This document shows, in pieces, positions 1 to 9,400 of a stretch of DNA of 64,000 nucleotides. A model generated the notes under the pieces. The model was not told the DNA's origin, did no database searches, and saw nothing but the letters and a program-made list of their open reading frames with translations. The first letter of the stretch is position 1. Every line of letters starts with the position of its first letter. The DNA comes from Hamadaea sp. (lineage in GTDB: Bacteria > Actinomycetota > Actinomycetes > Mycobacteriales > Micromonosporaceae): the NCBI RefSeq assembly GCF_013362815.1, contig NZ_JABFVK010000026.1, positions 1 through 64,000 of the forward strand, read 5' to 3'. A program made the translations under genes and the position numbers.

Positions 1-630
1 ATGACCGAGGACGTCACGATTCCGCTGCCGACCGGCCAGGGCGAGGTCGCCGCCACCCTCACCGTCCCGGCGCAGCCTCGGGGCCTCGTCGTGTTCGCGC
101 ACGGCAGCGGCAGCTCGCGCCACAGCCCGCGCAATCGCCAGGTCGCCGAGCTGCTCCAGGCCCGCGGGCACGCCACGCTGCTGCTCGACCTGCTCACCGT
201 CGAGGAGGAGATCGAGGAGAAGTCCCGCTTCGACATTCCGTTGCTGGCCGCGCGGCTCCAGACCGCTTGTCTATGGATACGCGAAAAGCCCGACCTGGCA
301 GCCGTGCAGCTGGGCTTGTTCGGGGCCAGCACGGGGGCGGCCGCCGCTCTGATCACGGCGACGGAACCCGGGATCGAAGTCGCCGCGGTGGTGTCCCGAG
401 GCGGCCGGCCCGACCTGGCCGGGCCTTATCTGCCGCTGGTGTCGTCGCCGACGTTGCTCGTCGTGGGCGGCGACGACTCGACGGTGCTCGATCTCAACCG
501 GCAGGCGGCTTCGTTACTGTCCCAGTCCCGGCTGGCGATCATCCCCGGTGCGACGCACCTGTTCGAGGAGCCGGGCGCGCTTCGTCAGGTCGCCGAACTG
601 GCCGCCGACTGGTTCGACCAGCACCTCTAG
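1..630 (+). CDS. Alpha/beta hydrolase, dienelactone-hydrolase-like
   Basis: This is a 209-residue cytoplasmic alpha/beta hydrolase. The first strand is followed by FAHGSGSS, which supplies the oxyanion loop. The nucleophile elbow is GASTG (Ser110), the acid is in GGDDS (Asp158/159), and the base is in GATHLF (His186). The family hydrolyses esters or lactones; no substrate can be read from the sequence. Because the window starts exactly at the ATG, no ribosome site is visible. Homologues are sometimes fused to an upstream phosphoribosyltransferase domain, so a longer protein reaching outside the window is possible. It ends convergently with, and overlaps by 4 bases, the following minus-strand methyltransferase gene. 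Confidence 0.8.
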   Translation: MTEDVTIPLPTGQGEVAATLTVPAQPRGLVVFAHGSGSSRHSPRNRQVAELLQARGHATLLLDLLTVEEEIEEKSRFDIPLLAARLQTACLWIREKPDLAAVQLGLFGASTGAAAALITATEPGIEVAAVVSRGGRPDLAGPYLPLVSSPTLLVVGGDDSTVLDLNRQAASLLSQSRLAIIPGATHLFEEPGALRQVAELAADWFDQHL

Positions 631-1298
631 GAACGGTGGAACTCCGCGACCCAGCGGCGTACGGGAGGATCTTCGTCATCCAGCACCTCGTCGACGGCGA
701 TCGGACTCAGCCCGTCCGCGGCGAAGGCGTCGATCTCCGCCCGGGTCAGCGGCCAGGGCATCTGCCCGGGGTCGCCGTCTTCGTCGCGGGCGCGGGCCAG
801 CACCAGCAACGTTCCGCCCGGCCCGACGAGCGCGGCGCTGTTCGCGATCGCCGTACGCCGAGCCTCGTCGAGCAGCACCTGGACGGTGTAGACCTCGAGG
901 ACGAAATCGAAGGCCCCGATCCAGTCCGGGGGCAGATCCAGCAGGTCGGCGACTCGGTAGTCCACTTCGGACGACGGGAACCGGCGGCGGGCGGCCGCGA
1001 CCGCGGTCGGGGCGACGTCGAAGGCGACCACGGCGTACCCCAGTCCGGCCAGGTACTCCGCGTCGTCGCCCAGTCCGCAGCCGATGACGATCGCCCGACC
1101 ATGGCCGGTAGCGCGACCGGCGGCCGCCCAGCGTACGAGGAACGGGTTCGGCTCCAGGTCGGCCCAGGGCACGACGGCTTCGCCCTGCTCGGCGGCGGCG
1201 TACAGGGTCTCGAACCAGGCGGTCGGCTCCCCGGCGGCCACTGATTCGGCGGCCAGACGGCGGGCGGTGGTGCGGTCGGTCATGCTGCGTTCGATCAT
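627..1298 (-). CDS. Class I SAM-dependent methyltransferase, thiopurine-methyltransferase-like
   Basis: The 223-residue product has motif I as VIGCGLGDDAEYLAGLG, followed by an acidic residue after strand 2 (VVAFDVAP) and motif II/III-like VADLLDLPPDW. This is a Rossmann-fold SAM methyltransferase of the small-molecule type related to TPMT/Mg-protoporphyrin-like families; the substrate is unknown. I chose the ATG at 1298 because the open frame extends to 1373, overlapping the upstream permease, and a GTTAGGG stretch precedes 1298; a second ATG at 1283 is also possible. It lies 28 bases downstream of the APC permease gene on the same strand, so the two are probably co-transcribed. Confidence 0.75.
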   Translation of the reverse strand: MIERSMTDRTTARRLAAESVAAGEPTAWFETLYAAAEQGEAVVPWADLEPNPFLVRWAAAGRATGHGRAIVIGCGLGDDAEYLAGLGYAVVAFDVAPTAVAAARRRFPSSEVDYRVADLLDLPPDWIGAFDFVLEVYTVQVLLDEARRTAIANSAALVGPGGTLLVLARARDEDGDPGQMPWPLTRAEIDAFAADGLSPIAVDEVLDDEDPPVRRWVAEFHRS

Positions 1299-1326
1299 GG
1301 TCGCAAACCCTAACCAACCGAGGAAG

Positions 1327-3336
1327 TCAGCCGCCGACGTGGATGCCCGGACGCTGGGCTGGGTCGGCCTCAAGTTTCCGGATGATCTCGCGGACCACCG
1401 GCGGCGTGTCGCCCCGGCCCAGGATGAGGTACCGAAACAGGTGCAACAGCGGCGAACCCTCCGACCACTCGAAATAGCAGTGCGGGCGTACGCCGGTCGC
1501 GTCGCGCAGGCTCAGGAGGATCGCTGCGATGGCGTTGGGCGCGGCCGGGCTCTGCGCCCGAAGAATCCGGTGGCCGCCGATCTCGACGCCGTGCACGCGG
1601 AGCACGTCGCTGAACTTGGACGGGTCGACGATGTCGATCTCCAGGAACAGCACGTCGGCCCGGCCCGGCACCGGGTTCATCCCGCGCTGTTCGGACTCCT
1701 TCGCGGCGTACTCGGCCGGGTCGCCGTCCTGACGGCGGTTGGCGATCAGGTTCAGCGCCCCGTCGTACTCCAGCGACTCGGTGATGAACCGCCGGGCTCG
1801 GTCGTCGAACTCGATGCTGTCGGCCCGCAGTTCCGTCGTCCGGCTCACCCGCGAGATGAGCGAGACGGCCACGATTCCGGCGATGAACAGTGCGGAGATG
1901 GCGATGCCGTCCGGCTTCTCGCGAATGTTCTCGCCCAAGGCGTACAAGAGGATGAGCGTGAGGAGCGCGAAGCCGGCGGAGGCCCACTTCTGCCGGTAGC
2001 GGACGGCCGAGATGGTGACCGCGACCGCGCCCGAGACCATCATGGCCAGGATGCCGGTGGCGTACGCGCCGGCCTGCGCGTTGACGTCGGCGCCGAACGC
2101 GATGGTGATGATGATCGAGATGACGGTGTAGACCATGACCACCGGGCGGACCGCGCGCCCCCACTCGGGTGCCATGCCATAAGACGGCAGGTAGCGCGGC
2201 ACGATGTTGATGAGCCCGGCCATCGCCGACGCCCCCGCGAACCAGAGGATGAGGATCGTGGAGATGTCGTAGAGGGTGCCGAAGCCCTCGCCGAGATACT
2301 CGTGCGCGAGGTACGCCAAAGCGCGGCCGTTGGCCTCCCCACCCGGCTGGAACTCGTCGGCCGGGATGAGGATCGTGGTGACGAGGCTGGTCGCGACCAG
2401 ATAGACCGACATGATGACGGCAGCCGTCGTGAGCAGCTTACGGGTGTTCTTGATCCGCGACCGGAGACGAGCCTTGGGGTCCTCGCCGGAGGCCGCGATG
2501 AGCGGCATCATGCTGACCCCGGTCTCGAAGCCGGACAGACCCAGCACCAGCAGCGGGAATGCGAGCACGGCCGGGCCGATCAAGCCGGTCCAGCCGCTGT
2601 GGCTCGAGGTGAGCGCGTCGGTCCAGTTCGCCCACGCGCCGCCGGTCGTGAAGATCTTCACGAACCCGACGACGACCACGATCGCGTTCAGGCCGAGGAA
2701 GATCGCGACGAGCGGGATCGCCACGCCGACCGCCTCGCTGAACCCGAGCAGGAACACCCCGCCGAGGATGAGCAGCAAGACCACGGTGATCAGGACGGCG
2801 TGACCGTGCAGGAAGCCCGGCGCATGCGGGTTCTCCAGCAGGTGGACCGAGGCGTCGGCGGCCGACAAGGTGATCGTGACGATCCACGACGTCGCCACGA
2901 AACCGAGCAGGACCAGCACGAACACCTTGCCGCGCCAGAACGGCAGCAGGTCCTCCAGCATCGCGACCGAGCCCTGCCCGTGCGGGCTCTCCTTCGCGAC
3001 GCGGCGGTACATCGGCAGCATGCCGAGCAGCGTCAGCGCGACGATCAGCAGCGTGGCCAGCGGAGACAGCGCGCCGGCGGCGAGGGCGGCGATGGCCGGC
3101 AGATAGGCCAACGTTGAGAAGTAGTCCACGCCGGTCAGGCACATGACCTTCCACCAGGACTGCGGCTTGGCGTGGCCTTCCTCAGCCTCGGGGCCGACGA
3201 CCGCCTGCACCCGGTGCTGGAGCAGCCAGCGGCCCAGCGATCCCCGCGGGCCGGACCGGGGTCCGGGCGTCTCCACCATCGCGGGGATCGCGAAGTCGTT
3301 GGTCGGCTGGCTCTTCGGTTGGGTCTCACGCGGCAC
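1327..3336 (-). CDS. APC-superfamily amino acid permease, long form
   Basis: This 669-residue integral membrane transporter has an N-terminal cytoplasmic segment of about 60 residues, then roughly twelve hydrophobic helices. The first contains [20 protein letters not shown], the helix-breaking Gly/Ser/Tyr region that binds substrate amines in APC permeases. A soluble C-terminal domain of about 170 residues follows the last helix. This long form is common in actinobacteria and is annotated as an amino acid or polyamine transporter; the substrate is not predictable here. The start is GTG at 3336 without a clear Shine-Dalgarno; an ATG at 3279 is an alternative. A palindrome sits in the 50-base gap to the divergent metalloprotease gene. 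Confidence 0.8.
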   Translation of the reverse strand: MPRETQPKSQPTNDFAIPAMVETPGPRSGPRGSLGRWLLQHRVQAVVGPEAEEGHAKPQSWWKVMCLTGVDYFSTLAYLPAIAALAAGALSPLATLLIVALTLLGMLPMYRRVAKESPHGQGSVAMLEDLLPFWRGKVFVLVLLGFVATSWIVTITLSAADASVHLLENPHAPGFLHGHAVLITVVLLLILGGVFLLGFSEAVGVAIPLVAIFLGLNAIVVVVGFVKIFTTGGAWANWTDALTSSHSGWTGLIGPAVLAFPLLVLGLSGFETGVSMMPLIAASGEDPKARLRSRIKNTRKLLTTAAVIMSVYLVATSLVTTILIPADEFQPGGEANGRALAYLAHEYLGEGFGTLYDISTILILWFAGASAMAGLINIVPRYLPSYGMAPEWGRAVRPVVMVYTVISIIITIAFGADVNAQAGAYATGILAMMVSGAVAVTISAVRYRQKWASAGFALLTLILLYALGENIREKPDGIAISALFIAGIVAVSLISRVSRTTELRADSIEFDDRARRFITESLEYDGALNLIANRRQDGDPAEYAAKESEQRGMNPVPGRADVLFLEIDIVDPSKFSDVLRVHGVEIGGHRILRAQSPAAPNAIAAILLSLRDATGVRPHCYFEWSEGSPLLHLFRYLILGRGDTPPVVREIIRKLEADPAQRPGIHVGG

Positions 3337-3350
3337 TCGATCACGATAGG

Positions 3351-3366
3351 GGGTTTGCCCAAACCC
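3351..3366. promoter_or_regulatory. Perfect inverted repeat between divergent genes, candidate operator
   Basis: GGGTTTG and CAAACCC form a perfect 7-base inverted repeat separated by CC. It lies in the 50-base divergent gap between the APC permease (start 3336) and the membrane metalloprotease (start 3387). The position suits a shared operator. A short RNA hairpin is the other reading; no T-run follows, so I do not call it a terminator. Confidence 0.4.
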
Positions 3367-3386
3367 GCGCAGGGAACCACGGCGTT

Positions 3387-3980
3387 ATGCGTCGACAGTC
3401 CCCGTTCGCGAAGTATCTGATTGTTGAGAGTGGCGTGCTGCTGATCGTGGCGGTCCTGGTCGGCGGGCTCGCCGCCGTACGCCTGCCCGCCGCGCATCCC
3501 GGCCGGTCGGCGAGCCAATACCTGGTCGCGGCGCTCGTCACCCTCGTCGCGTTCGGACTGTGCGCCGTGGCACATGAGCTTGCTCACGTCGTCACCCGTG
3601 GCGAGCTTGCCGGGGCGGCGGCGGGGCCGCTCGTGAGCCTGGGGCTGGGCGGGCTGCTCGGCGTGACGACGGTCGTCCTGACCGTGACCGGCGCGGGTGG
3701 GCTGAGCGTCTCGGTGACGGCGTACGTCGGATTGGCCAACCTCGCGCTCGCCGCCGTCACCCTCCTGCCCGGCGAGTCCTCGGACGGTGGGCGGATGCTG
3801 CGCGCTTGGATTTGGCGTACGACGGGTGACGCGCGCCGGGCGAGCCGAGGAGCCACCCGGGCCGGCCATGCCATCGGGTACGCCTTCCTGCTCGGTGGCG
3901 TCGTGAGTCTCGTCGGCGGCGCGGCCGTGGTGGGGATCTGGCTCGCCCTGACCGGCTGGTTCGTCGCCGCCCAACTGTGA
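3387..3980 (+). CDS. Site-2-protease-type (M50) membrane metalloprotease
   Basis: The 197-residue product is almost entirely hydrophobic, with about six membrane segments. The zinc-binding HELAH motif (residues 63-67) lies in the second helix. The third zinc ligand is likely the Asp in LLPGESSDGGRML, which matches the N-x-x-P-x-x-x-x-D-G-G-R signature of the Rip3/SpoIVFB branch, with Ser in place of the usual Leu before Asp. These enzymes cleave substrates inside the membrane, such as anti-sigma factors. The protein lacks a PDZ domain, so the substrate cannot be guessed. It is divergent from the permease and not obviously in an operon with the downstream gene. Confidence 0.75.
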   Translation: MRRQSPFAKYLIVESGVLLIVAVLVGGLAAVRLPAAHPGRSASQYLVAALVTLVAFGLCAVAHELAHVVTRGELAGAAAGPLVSLGLGGLLGVTTVVLTVTGAGGLSVSVTAYVGLANLALAAVTLLPGESSDGGRMLRAWIWRTTGDARRASRGATRAGHAIGYAFLLGGVVSLVGGAAVVGIWLALTGWFVAAQL

Positions 3981-4061
3981 CCTCTTGTCTCCCTTCGCTT
4001 CGGCTTCGGCGATCTTGTCGCGCCTCGCCCCGGAGCGGGTCGGCGTGACAGAATCAGGCGC

Positions 4062-4730
4062 ATGTCCAAAGTCACCTGTGTCGTGTGTGGGCATACGGAG
4101 CACGGCGACAGCTCGTATTGCATGAATCCCACGTGCGGCGAGCTTCTGCCGACTGCGGTGCGTACGCCGTCGCAAGTGGACTTGCTGGAGACGTCTACTG
4201 AAGACGCCCCTCCGTCGCCGCCGCCTTCCGAACCTCCGCCCGTTCTGCCGGCTCCGCCCGTTCCGCCGGTTCCCCCGGTACGCCGCCGGAGCGCCGTCGC
4301 CGCGGTCTCCAGCGCACGCCGGTGGCTGCTCGGTCTCGGGGCGGCCGTCGTCCTCTTCGCGCTCGCGGTGGCGTTCAGTCGCGGCACGGCCCGTCCCTCC
4401 CCCACGACCTCGCCGGAGGCGCTGCCGCGTGCATCGGTGGTCGCCGCGATGGCGCCTCAGGTGACGTTGGGCAAGGACGAACGGGTGGCGGTCACCTTGA
4501 TGCTGACCGACCACAGCGAAGGCAAGGCCGCGTTCTATGTGGTCGGCGGGCCCATCGGCCGTGATCCGACCACCTTGGCCGACGGCCAGCGCGGGGCGGC
4601 AACCATTCGGGTTTACCCGCTCAATCCCGAGGTCGAGTACTGTTTCGTCGTCGTCGCAGTGCTCTCCGTCGACGAATTCGCCCCCTCCGCGCAGGTGTGC
4701 ACGAACCGATTTGGGACCAAGAAGCCATGA
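4062..4730 (+). CDS. Zinc-ribbon, proline-rich, single-pass membrane protein
   Basis: This 222-residue protein starts with two Cys pairs (CVVCG and, about 13 residues on, C-x5-C), a small zinc ribbon. A Pro-rich stretch at about residues 50-75 follows, then one membrane helix at about 88-106. The remaining 110 residues form a predicted outside beta domain with two Cys, in EYCFVVVAV and QVCTNRF. The helix orientation puts the ribbon in the cytoplasm. The stop overlaps the next start as ATGA, so translation is probably coupled to the beta-helix/AAA+ gene. I do not recognise a named family for the outer domain, which looks fibronectin-like. A role with the T7SS is inferred from context only. Confidence 0.6.
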   Translation: MSKVTCVVCGHTEHGDSSYCMNPTCGELLPTAVRTPSQVDLLETSTEDAPPSPPPSEPPPVLPAPPVPPVPPVRRRSAVAAVSSARRWLLGLGAAVVLFALAVAFSRGTARPSPTTSPEALPRASVVAAMAPQVTLGKDERVAVTLMLTDHSEGKAAFYVVGGPIGRDPTTLADGQRGAATIRVYPLNPEVEYCFVVVAVLSVDEFAPSAQVCTNRFGTKKP

Positions 4731-6391
4731 GCGAAACGCTGCACGTCTCGCCGGATCTGCCGGGTGCGTACCCACGGGTTCAGGATGCTCTGACGATGGC
4801 GCGCCCCGGTGACCAGATCGTCGTCGCCCCGGGCGAGTACGCCGAGAACGTCCGCCTCGACAACCGGACGGTCAGCATCATCGCCGCCGAGCCGGGCACC
4901 GTCACATTGGTGGCCGCTGATCCACTGTGGCCGGTCCTCGAAGTACGCGGTGGCACGGTCGAGCTGCGGCATCTGCGCTTCGTCGGCGCGGAGGCGGCCG
5001 CGGTGACCGCCGGGCACGCCACCGTGAAACTGCTGGACTGCGAGATGTCGGCCGCCTCGGGCGCGGGCGTCCACCTCGGCTCCGGCTGCCAGTTCGAGCT
5101 GGACCGGTGCCGTGTCGTGGGGGCGCAGCTGGGCGTACAGCTCGACGGGTGCGCGGGGACGATGACGAACTGCACGATCTCGGAGATCGTCTCCGACGGC
5201 ATCCTGATCCGGTCGGCCGACCCCGTACTGCGCAACTGTGTGGTCACCGACACCGGATACCGCGGCGTCTACATCTACGACTATTCGCGGCCGACCATGG
5301 AGAACTGCGGCATCTCGCGTACGGGGGACATCGGGATCGCGGTCGCTCAGCAGAGCAACCCGATCCTGCGCCGTTGCCGGATCACCGAGGCGGGCGGCGT
5401 CGGCATCAGCTTCGCGGCGGGCTGCGGTGGCCAGATATCCGGCTGCGTCGCCGAGCAGACCGCCGCACCCGGCATTCTGATCGCGCCCGGCAGTACGGTC
5501 GAGATCGTCGAGGCCGGCCGGCCCCCGGCGGCCAAGATCGAACCGGTCCAGGCGGCCGGGCGGCAGGATGTGGCGCGCTCGGAGGACCTGCTCGCCCAGC
5601 TGGACGCCCTCGTCGGGCTGCCCGGCGTCAAGGCCGAGGTGCACGGCATCATCGACGAGCTGCAGGTGAACGAGTGGCGGCGCAGCGGCGGGCTCTCCGT
5701 CGCCCAGTCCACCAACCACCTGATCTTCGCCGGGTCGCCCGGCACCGGGAAGACGACGGTCGCCCGGATTTACGGTCAGCTGCTGGCGGCCCTCGGCATC
5801 CTGCCCCGGGGTGACTTCGTCGAGGTCTCCCGGCGCGACCTCGTCGGGCAGTACCTCGGGCACACCGCCGAGAAGACGTCGGCCGCCTTCGAGAGAGCCC
5901 TCGGCGGGGTGCTGTTCATCGACGAGGCGTACACCTTGTCGCGTACCTTCGGGTCGGGCGGCGACTTCGGCCAGGAGGCGATCGACACCCTGGTCAAGCT
6001 GATGGAAGACCACCGGCACGAGATCGCCGTGATCGCGGCCGGGTACACCGGGGAGATGAACGACTTCCTGGACGCCAACCCCGGCCTCGCCTCGCGATTC
6101 AACAAGACCATCGTCTTCGAGGACTACGAGGCGGACGAACTGGTCGCCATCCTCAACACGATGGCCGAGGCCAACGAGTACACGTTGGACCACCAGTTGC
6201 TGGCCGCGATCGGCGGCTACTTCTCGGCCCTGCAGCGCGATCGCAACTTCGGCAATGCACGCGAAGCCCGCAAGTTGTTCGACGGTATGCGGAAAGCCCA
6301 AGCCCAGCGACTGCGGCAGCTGCGCCGGGTTCCTTCCGGAGACGAACTCCAGTTGCTCGTCTTCGACGATCTCGCCACCGTTCTGGCCTGA
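4727..6391 (+). CDS. EccA/CbbX-type AAA+ ATPase with N-terminal beta-helix domain
   Basis: The 554-residue protein has two parts. Residues about 1-265 are a right-handed parallel beta-helix of the pectin-lyase type, with repeating short strands such as NCVVTDTGYRGVYIYDYSRP. Residues about 290-550 are an AAA+ module: Walker A GSPGTGKTT, Walker B VLFIDEAY, sensor and arginine-finger region NPGLASRFN. The ATPase half matches EccA of mycobacterial ESX systems and the CbbX Rubisco activase group. Classical EccA has a TPR N-terminus, which is replaced here. The start at 4727 is set by the ATGA overlap with the zinc-ribbon gene. A cytoplasmic role in handling T7SS substrates is plausible because the core secretion genes begin about 0.7 kb away. 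Confidence 0.75.
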   Translation: MSETLHVSPDLPGAYPRVQDALTMARPGDQIVVAPGEYAENVRLDNRTVSIIAAEPGTVTLVAADPLWPVLEVRGGTVELRHLRFVGAEAAAVTAGHATVKLLDCEMSAASGAGVHLGSGCQFELDRCRVVGAQLGVQLDGCAGTMTNCTISEIVSDGILIRSADPVLRNCVVTDTGYRGVYIYDYSRPTMENCGISRTGDIGIAVAQQSNPILRRCRITEAGGVGISFAAGCGGQISGCVAEQTAAPGILIAPGSTVEIVEAGRPPAAKIEPVQAAGRQDVARSEDLLAQLDALVGLPGVKAEVHGIIDELQVNEWRRSGGLSVAQSTNHLIFAGSPGTGKTTVARIYGQLLAALGILPRGDFVEVSRRDLVGQYLGHTAEKTSAAFERALGGVLFIDEAYTLSRTFGSGGDFGQEAIDTLVKLMEDHRHEIAVIAAGYTGEMNDFLDANPGLASRFNKTIVFEDYEADELVAILNTMAEANEYTLDHQLLAAIGGYFSALQRDRNFGNAREARKLFDGMRKAQAQRLRQLRRVPSGDELQLLVFDDLATVLA

Positions 6392-6394
6392 TCG

Positions 6395-6937
6395 TCACCG
6401 GCGGGCCGCGAAGACGTGAGCGACGGCTCCCCCTGGGAAGGCGGTCGTGCTCGACGGCTCGATGGCGAGCGGCGCGGGAAAGATCCGCTCGCCCGCGCCG
6501 AGCACGGCGGGGTGAACCAGAAGGCGGTATTCGTCGATCAGGCCGGCTTCGACCAGCGCTCGGGCGAACCGCGTACCGCCGTGGGCCAGCAGATATCCGT
6601 CGCCGTACTCCCGCTTGAGCCGGTTCACGCCTTCGACGAGGTCTCCGCGTACGATCGTGGTCTCGCTCCAGTCGGCTGACGTGAGCGAGTTCGAGAAGAC
6701 GGCCTTGGGGATCTCGTTCATCGGTTGGGCGAACGGGCTGGCGTCGCCGGGCCAGTGGCCCGCCATGACTTCGTAGGTGTTGGCCCCCATGAGGTGTACG
6801 CGGGCCTTGCTGATCGTTTCGACGGTCCAGGCGAGGGCGTCGTCGGAACCGCCGGTGGCGAGCCAGTCAGTGCTCCCGTCGGCCGAGGCGACGTAGCCGT
6901 CGAGCGAAACGGACATCTTCAGAACCAAGGTAGCCAT
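6395..6937 (-). CDS. Dihydrofolate-reductase-fold protein, RibD C-terminal family
   Basis: The 180-residue product matches the RibD C-terminal (DHFR-like) family: an N-terminal strand KMSVSLDGYVA, the LMGANTYEVM nucleotide-binding turn, YLLAHGGTRFARALVEAGLIDEY near residue 115, and the conserved VHPAVLGAGERIF. Members bind NADPH and reduce small substrates; these stand-alone proteins usually have no known substrate. A strong Shine-Dalgarno (AAGGGGA) precedes the ATG. It ends 3 bases from the convergent EccA-like gene. It is probably not part of the secretion system. Confidence 0.85.
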   Translation of the reverse strand: MATLVLKMSVSLDGYVASADGSTDWLATGGSDDALAWTVETISKARVHLMGANTYEVMAGHWPGDASPFAQPMNEIPKAVFSNSLTSADWSETTIVRGDLVEGVNRLKREYGDGYLLAHGGTRFARALVEAGLIDEYRLLVHPAVLGAGERIFPAPLAIEPSSTTAFPGGAVAHVFAARR

Positions 6938-7052
6938 GCTGCTTTCCCCTTCAGGCGGGCGTGTTCGCTTGTCGGGGGGGTAGACCGGCGGTCATCGCGA
7001 AACTCATCGGTCTGTCGCATTATCGGTGAAAGATCGATCACCGCGGGCCGAA

Positions 7053-9368
7053 TCAGGCCGAGCCGAGGACGCGGGTGACCGGCTGCTCCTCCTTCTCCGG
7101 CTGCGACGGCACGGTCCAGCCGTCGGCCTCGGTCGACACGACCTGCGGTTTGGCTTCGTTGGCATCCTTGCCTCGACCGCTCAACGCGGCGGGACCGTTG
7201 CCGACGCCGGGATCCACCAGCTTGGGGCCGCCTCGGCGTACCGGGCGGGGGCCGCCTCCTCCGCCACCACCGCCCGCGCCGCCCATCGGCGGCATCATCG
7301 GTGGCAGGTACGGCGTTTGTTCCGCTCCGACGGCTCCGGCGTTCGTCCCGATCGTCGTAGCTGCCGTGCCGGCCGGGCCTGCGTCGCCCGGCGGGATCGG
7401 GGTGACCGGCGAACCGCCGCCTCCACCGCCGCCTCCGCCACCTGGATCGGCGTTCCGGCCGTCCAGCGACACCGGCGAGTCCGGCTTGTCCCAGGGGTTG
7501 TCGTCCCACCAGTCCGGACGATTGGCGTTGTTGGTGTTCCCGGTACCGCTGCCTGGCGTGATCGGCACGGTCACCGGGGGATTCCCGCCACCGCCGGAGG
7601 GGCTCGGCGTCGAGCCGGTACCCGTGCTGGGAATCGTCGGCACCGTGATGCCGCCACCACCGCCTCCACCGCCTCCACCGTTGGTGGATCCGTTGCTCGA
7701 GCCGGGGGCGGTCGGGAACGTCGGGATCGTAGGCACCACGATGCCACCTCCCGTGGTCCCGGTGTTGCCGTTGGTGGACCCACCGCCGAGGTTGGGAATG
7801 GACGGCGCGGTCACGCCACCGGTGGTGCCGTTGTTCGTGCTGCCGTTGGTGCCGTTGTTCGCTCCGGTGTTGCCGAAGGGGCCACCGGTGTAGGGACTTC
7901 CGTCGAGATTCCCGCCGATCTTCGTACCCTCGGCGAATGGATTCCCCTTGCCGGTCCCGTGCTCTATCGCGGTGCCGTCGGTGCTCGGGGCGTTGTTGTT
8001 CTTGTTCTTGTCCGGGTTCTTGGCCGCAGCGGCCGCCGCAGCCGCCATGGCAGCCGCCACCGCGGCAGCGACCTCGTTCGGATCGATCGGCGGACCGGGT
8101 ATCCAACCCTCGCCCGGCACCCACTGAGTGTTGGGCGGCTTCTGGGTCTTCGTGTTCGGTGGCTTGACCCTAGGCCCGGCAGTTGGCCCGGTGTTCGTGG
8201 GGCCGTTGGACGGGGGCTTCGTCGGCTTGCGTTCGGTCGGCTTGACGGGCTTCAGCGCCGCCTCCAACATGATGCCGGAGTACGCGTCGGGCAGCGGTCG
8301 CCAGACCGAGTTCGCGACGATCCCCTCGCTCATCCCCCGGCCGATCTCCCGCAGTCGCTTGGTGAAGAAGTGCTGGATGCGGTCCACTTCGCTGTGATAG
8401 CCGTAGATGAGGTCCTGCTCGGTATGGCCGGATTGGTCGTTGTCTATCCACTGGTTGCCATGCGCTCGGGCATAGGCGATCCGGTTGTTGTATTCGATCG
8501 TCAGGTTGTCGATGTCGGTCCGGAACTTGGTGAGCTCGCCTTCGGCGGTCTCCTGCGCGCTGCTGATCGCTTCCGCCGCACGACCGAGCGTCTGCGACAA
8601 GGTGTGGAGTTTCGAGCTCCAGTCGGCCATCGACCGGACGGCCTTGTCGGACGCTAGTTCAAAGGCATCAGCGGCGTCGCCCGACCAGATCTTGGGGTTC
8701 GTGACCTGACCGACGCGCTTCTGCAATCGTGACGAGTAGGTGAGCAGGTGCTTGCCGATCACGCCGAATCCGGTGGCCAGATGCTTCAAGGGTTCCGGGC
8801 GTACGCCGAAGATCGTCCATAGGACCTCCGGATAGCCGATGTCGCCCCAATCGCTGGCGGGTGGCGAATCCGCCGTCGGCAAGGTGCTGCGCTTAGCGAC
8901 GTCGTCCTCGGCCGCGATGCTGAGATACGTATCGACATACATCCCCGGGTGCAGAAGCTCGACTCCGGTCTTGTGCAGGATCCGTTCGTCGATCTTGTCG
9001 AACTCCTTCTGACCGTAGACCTCGTTGTTCCCGTACTCCGCCGCAGCGACCTCGACCATCTTGCGATGTGAGGCCAATCCGTCGCCGACGACACCCAGAT
9101 AGCCGAGCACGCCCGTCGCCGGCCCGCCGAGGTACGCCGACGCCGTCTGCAGGAGGAAGGCCACCTCCGGGAGGTTCGCGCCACCGGTCCACCCGTTCTT
9201 CGCCTGGGCCAGGTATTCGGTGATGTTGTCGTTCGTCCCGTATCGCACATGTTTGCCGGCGCCGGAGACGATGTCGCCGGTGTCGCCGCTGAAGCTCTTC
9301 TCGAAGCCGATGAAGTCGTGAACCCAGTCCAGCATGTCGCCACCGTGGACGTGCACCTCGCCTGCCAC
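7053..9368 (-). CDS. T7SS-associated protein: helical WXG domain plus Gly/Pro-rich tail (paralogue 1)
   Basis: Of 771 residues, the first 380 or so are helical with a WXG-type turn, WSGDAADAF (Trp at about 228), in the middle. The rest is low complexity, rich in Gly, Pro, Thr and Asn, with an Ala run and blocks such as VTPIPPG and PPMGGAGGGGGG. Near the end comes RRGGPKLVD followed by ALSGRG. The tail blocks recur in the next two genes, so all three are paralogues. I chose GTG at 9368: GAGGAA lies 5 bases upstream and the previous gene ends at 9401. This is the last gene of the eccC operon. The family is likely a secreted or surface T7SS component; its function is unknown. Confidence 0.7.
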   Translation of the reverse strand: MAGEVHVHGGDMLDWVHDFIGFEKSFSGDTGDIVSGAGKHVRYGTNDNITEYLAQAKNGWTGGANLPEVAFLLQTASAYLGGPATGVLGYLGVVGDGLASHRKMVEVAAAEYGNNEVYGQKEFDKIDERILHKTGVELLHPGMYVDTYLSIAAEDDVAKRSTLPTADSPPASDWGDIGYPEVLWTIFGVRPEPLKHLATGFGVIGKHLLTYSSRLQKRVGQVTNPKIWSGDAADAFELASDKAVRSMADWSSKLHTLSQTLGRAAEAISSAQETAEGELTKFRTDIDNLTIEYNNRIAYARAHGNQWIDNDQSGHTEQDLIYGYHSEVDRIQHFFTKRLREIGRGMSEGIVANSVWRPLPDAYSGIMLEAALKPVKPTERKPTKPPSNGPTNTGPTAGPRVKPPNTKTQKPPNTQWVPGEGWIPGPPIDPNEVAAAVAAAMAAAAAAAAKNPDKNKNNNAPSTDGTAIEHGTGKGNPFAEGTKIGGNLDGSPYTGGPFGNTGANNGTNGSTNNGTTGGVTAPSIPNLGGGSTNGNTGTTGGGIVVPTIPTFPTAPGSSNGSTNGGGGGGGGGGITVPTIPSTGTGSTPSPSGGGGNPPVTVPITPGSGTGNTNNANRPDWWDDNPWDKPDSPVSLDGRNADPGGGGGGGGGGSPVTPIPPGDAGPAGTAATTIGTNAGAVGAEQTPYLPPMMPPMGGAGGGGGGGGPRPVRRGGPKLVDPGVGNGPAALSGRGKDANEAKPQVVSTEADGWTVPSQPEKEEQPVTRVLGSA

Positions 9369-9400
9369 TGCGTTCCTCGCTTCCGCTGCGTACGAGCCTG

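Noticed and set aside
1084-3117. Long plus-strand open frame opposite the APC permease
   Set aside because: Its product is Arg/Asp/Gln-rich with no domain; it is the antisense shadow of a clear transporter in GC-rich DNA.
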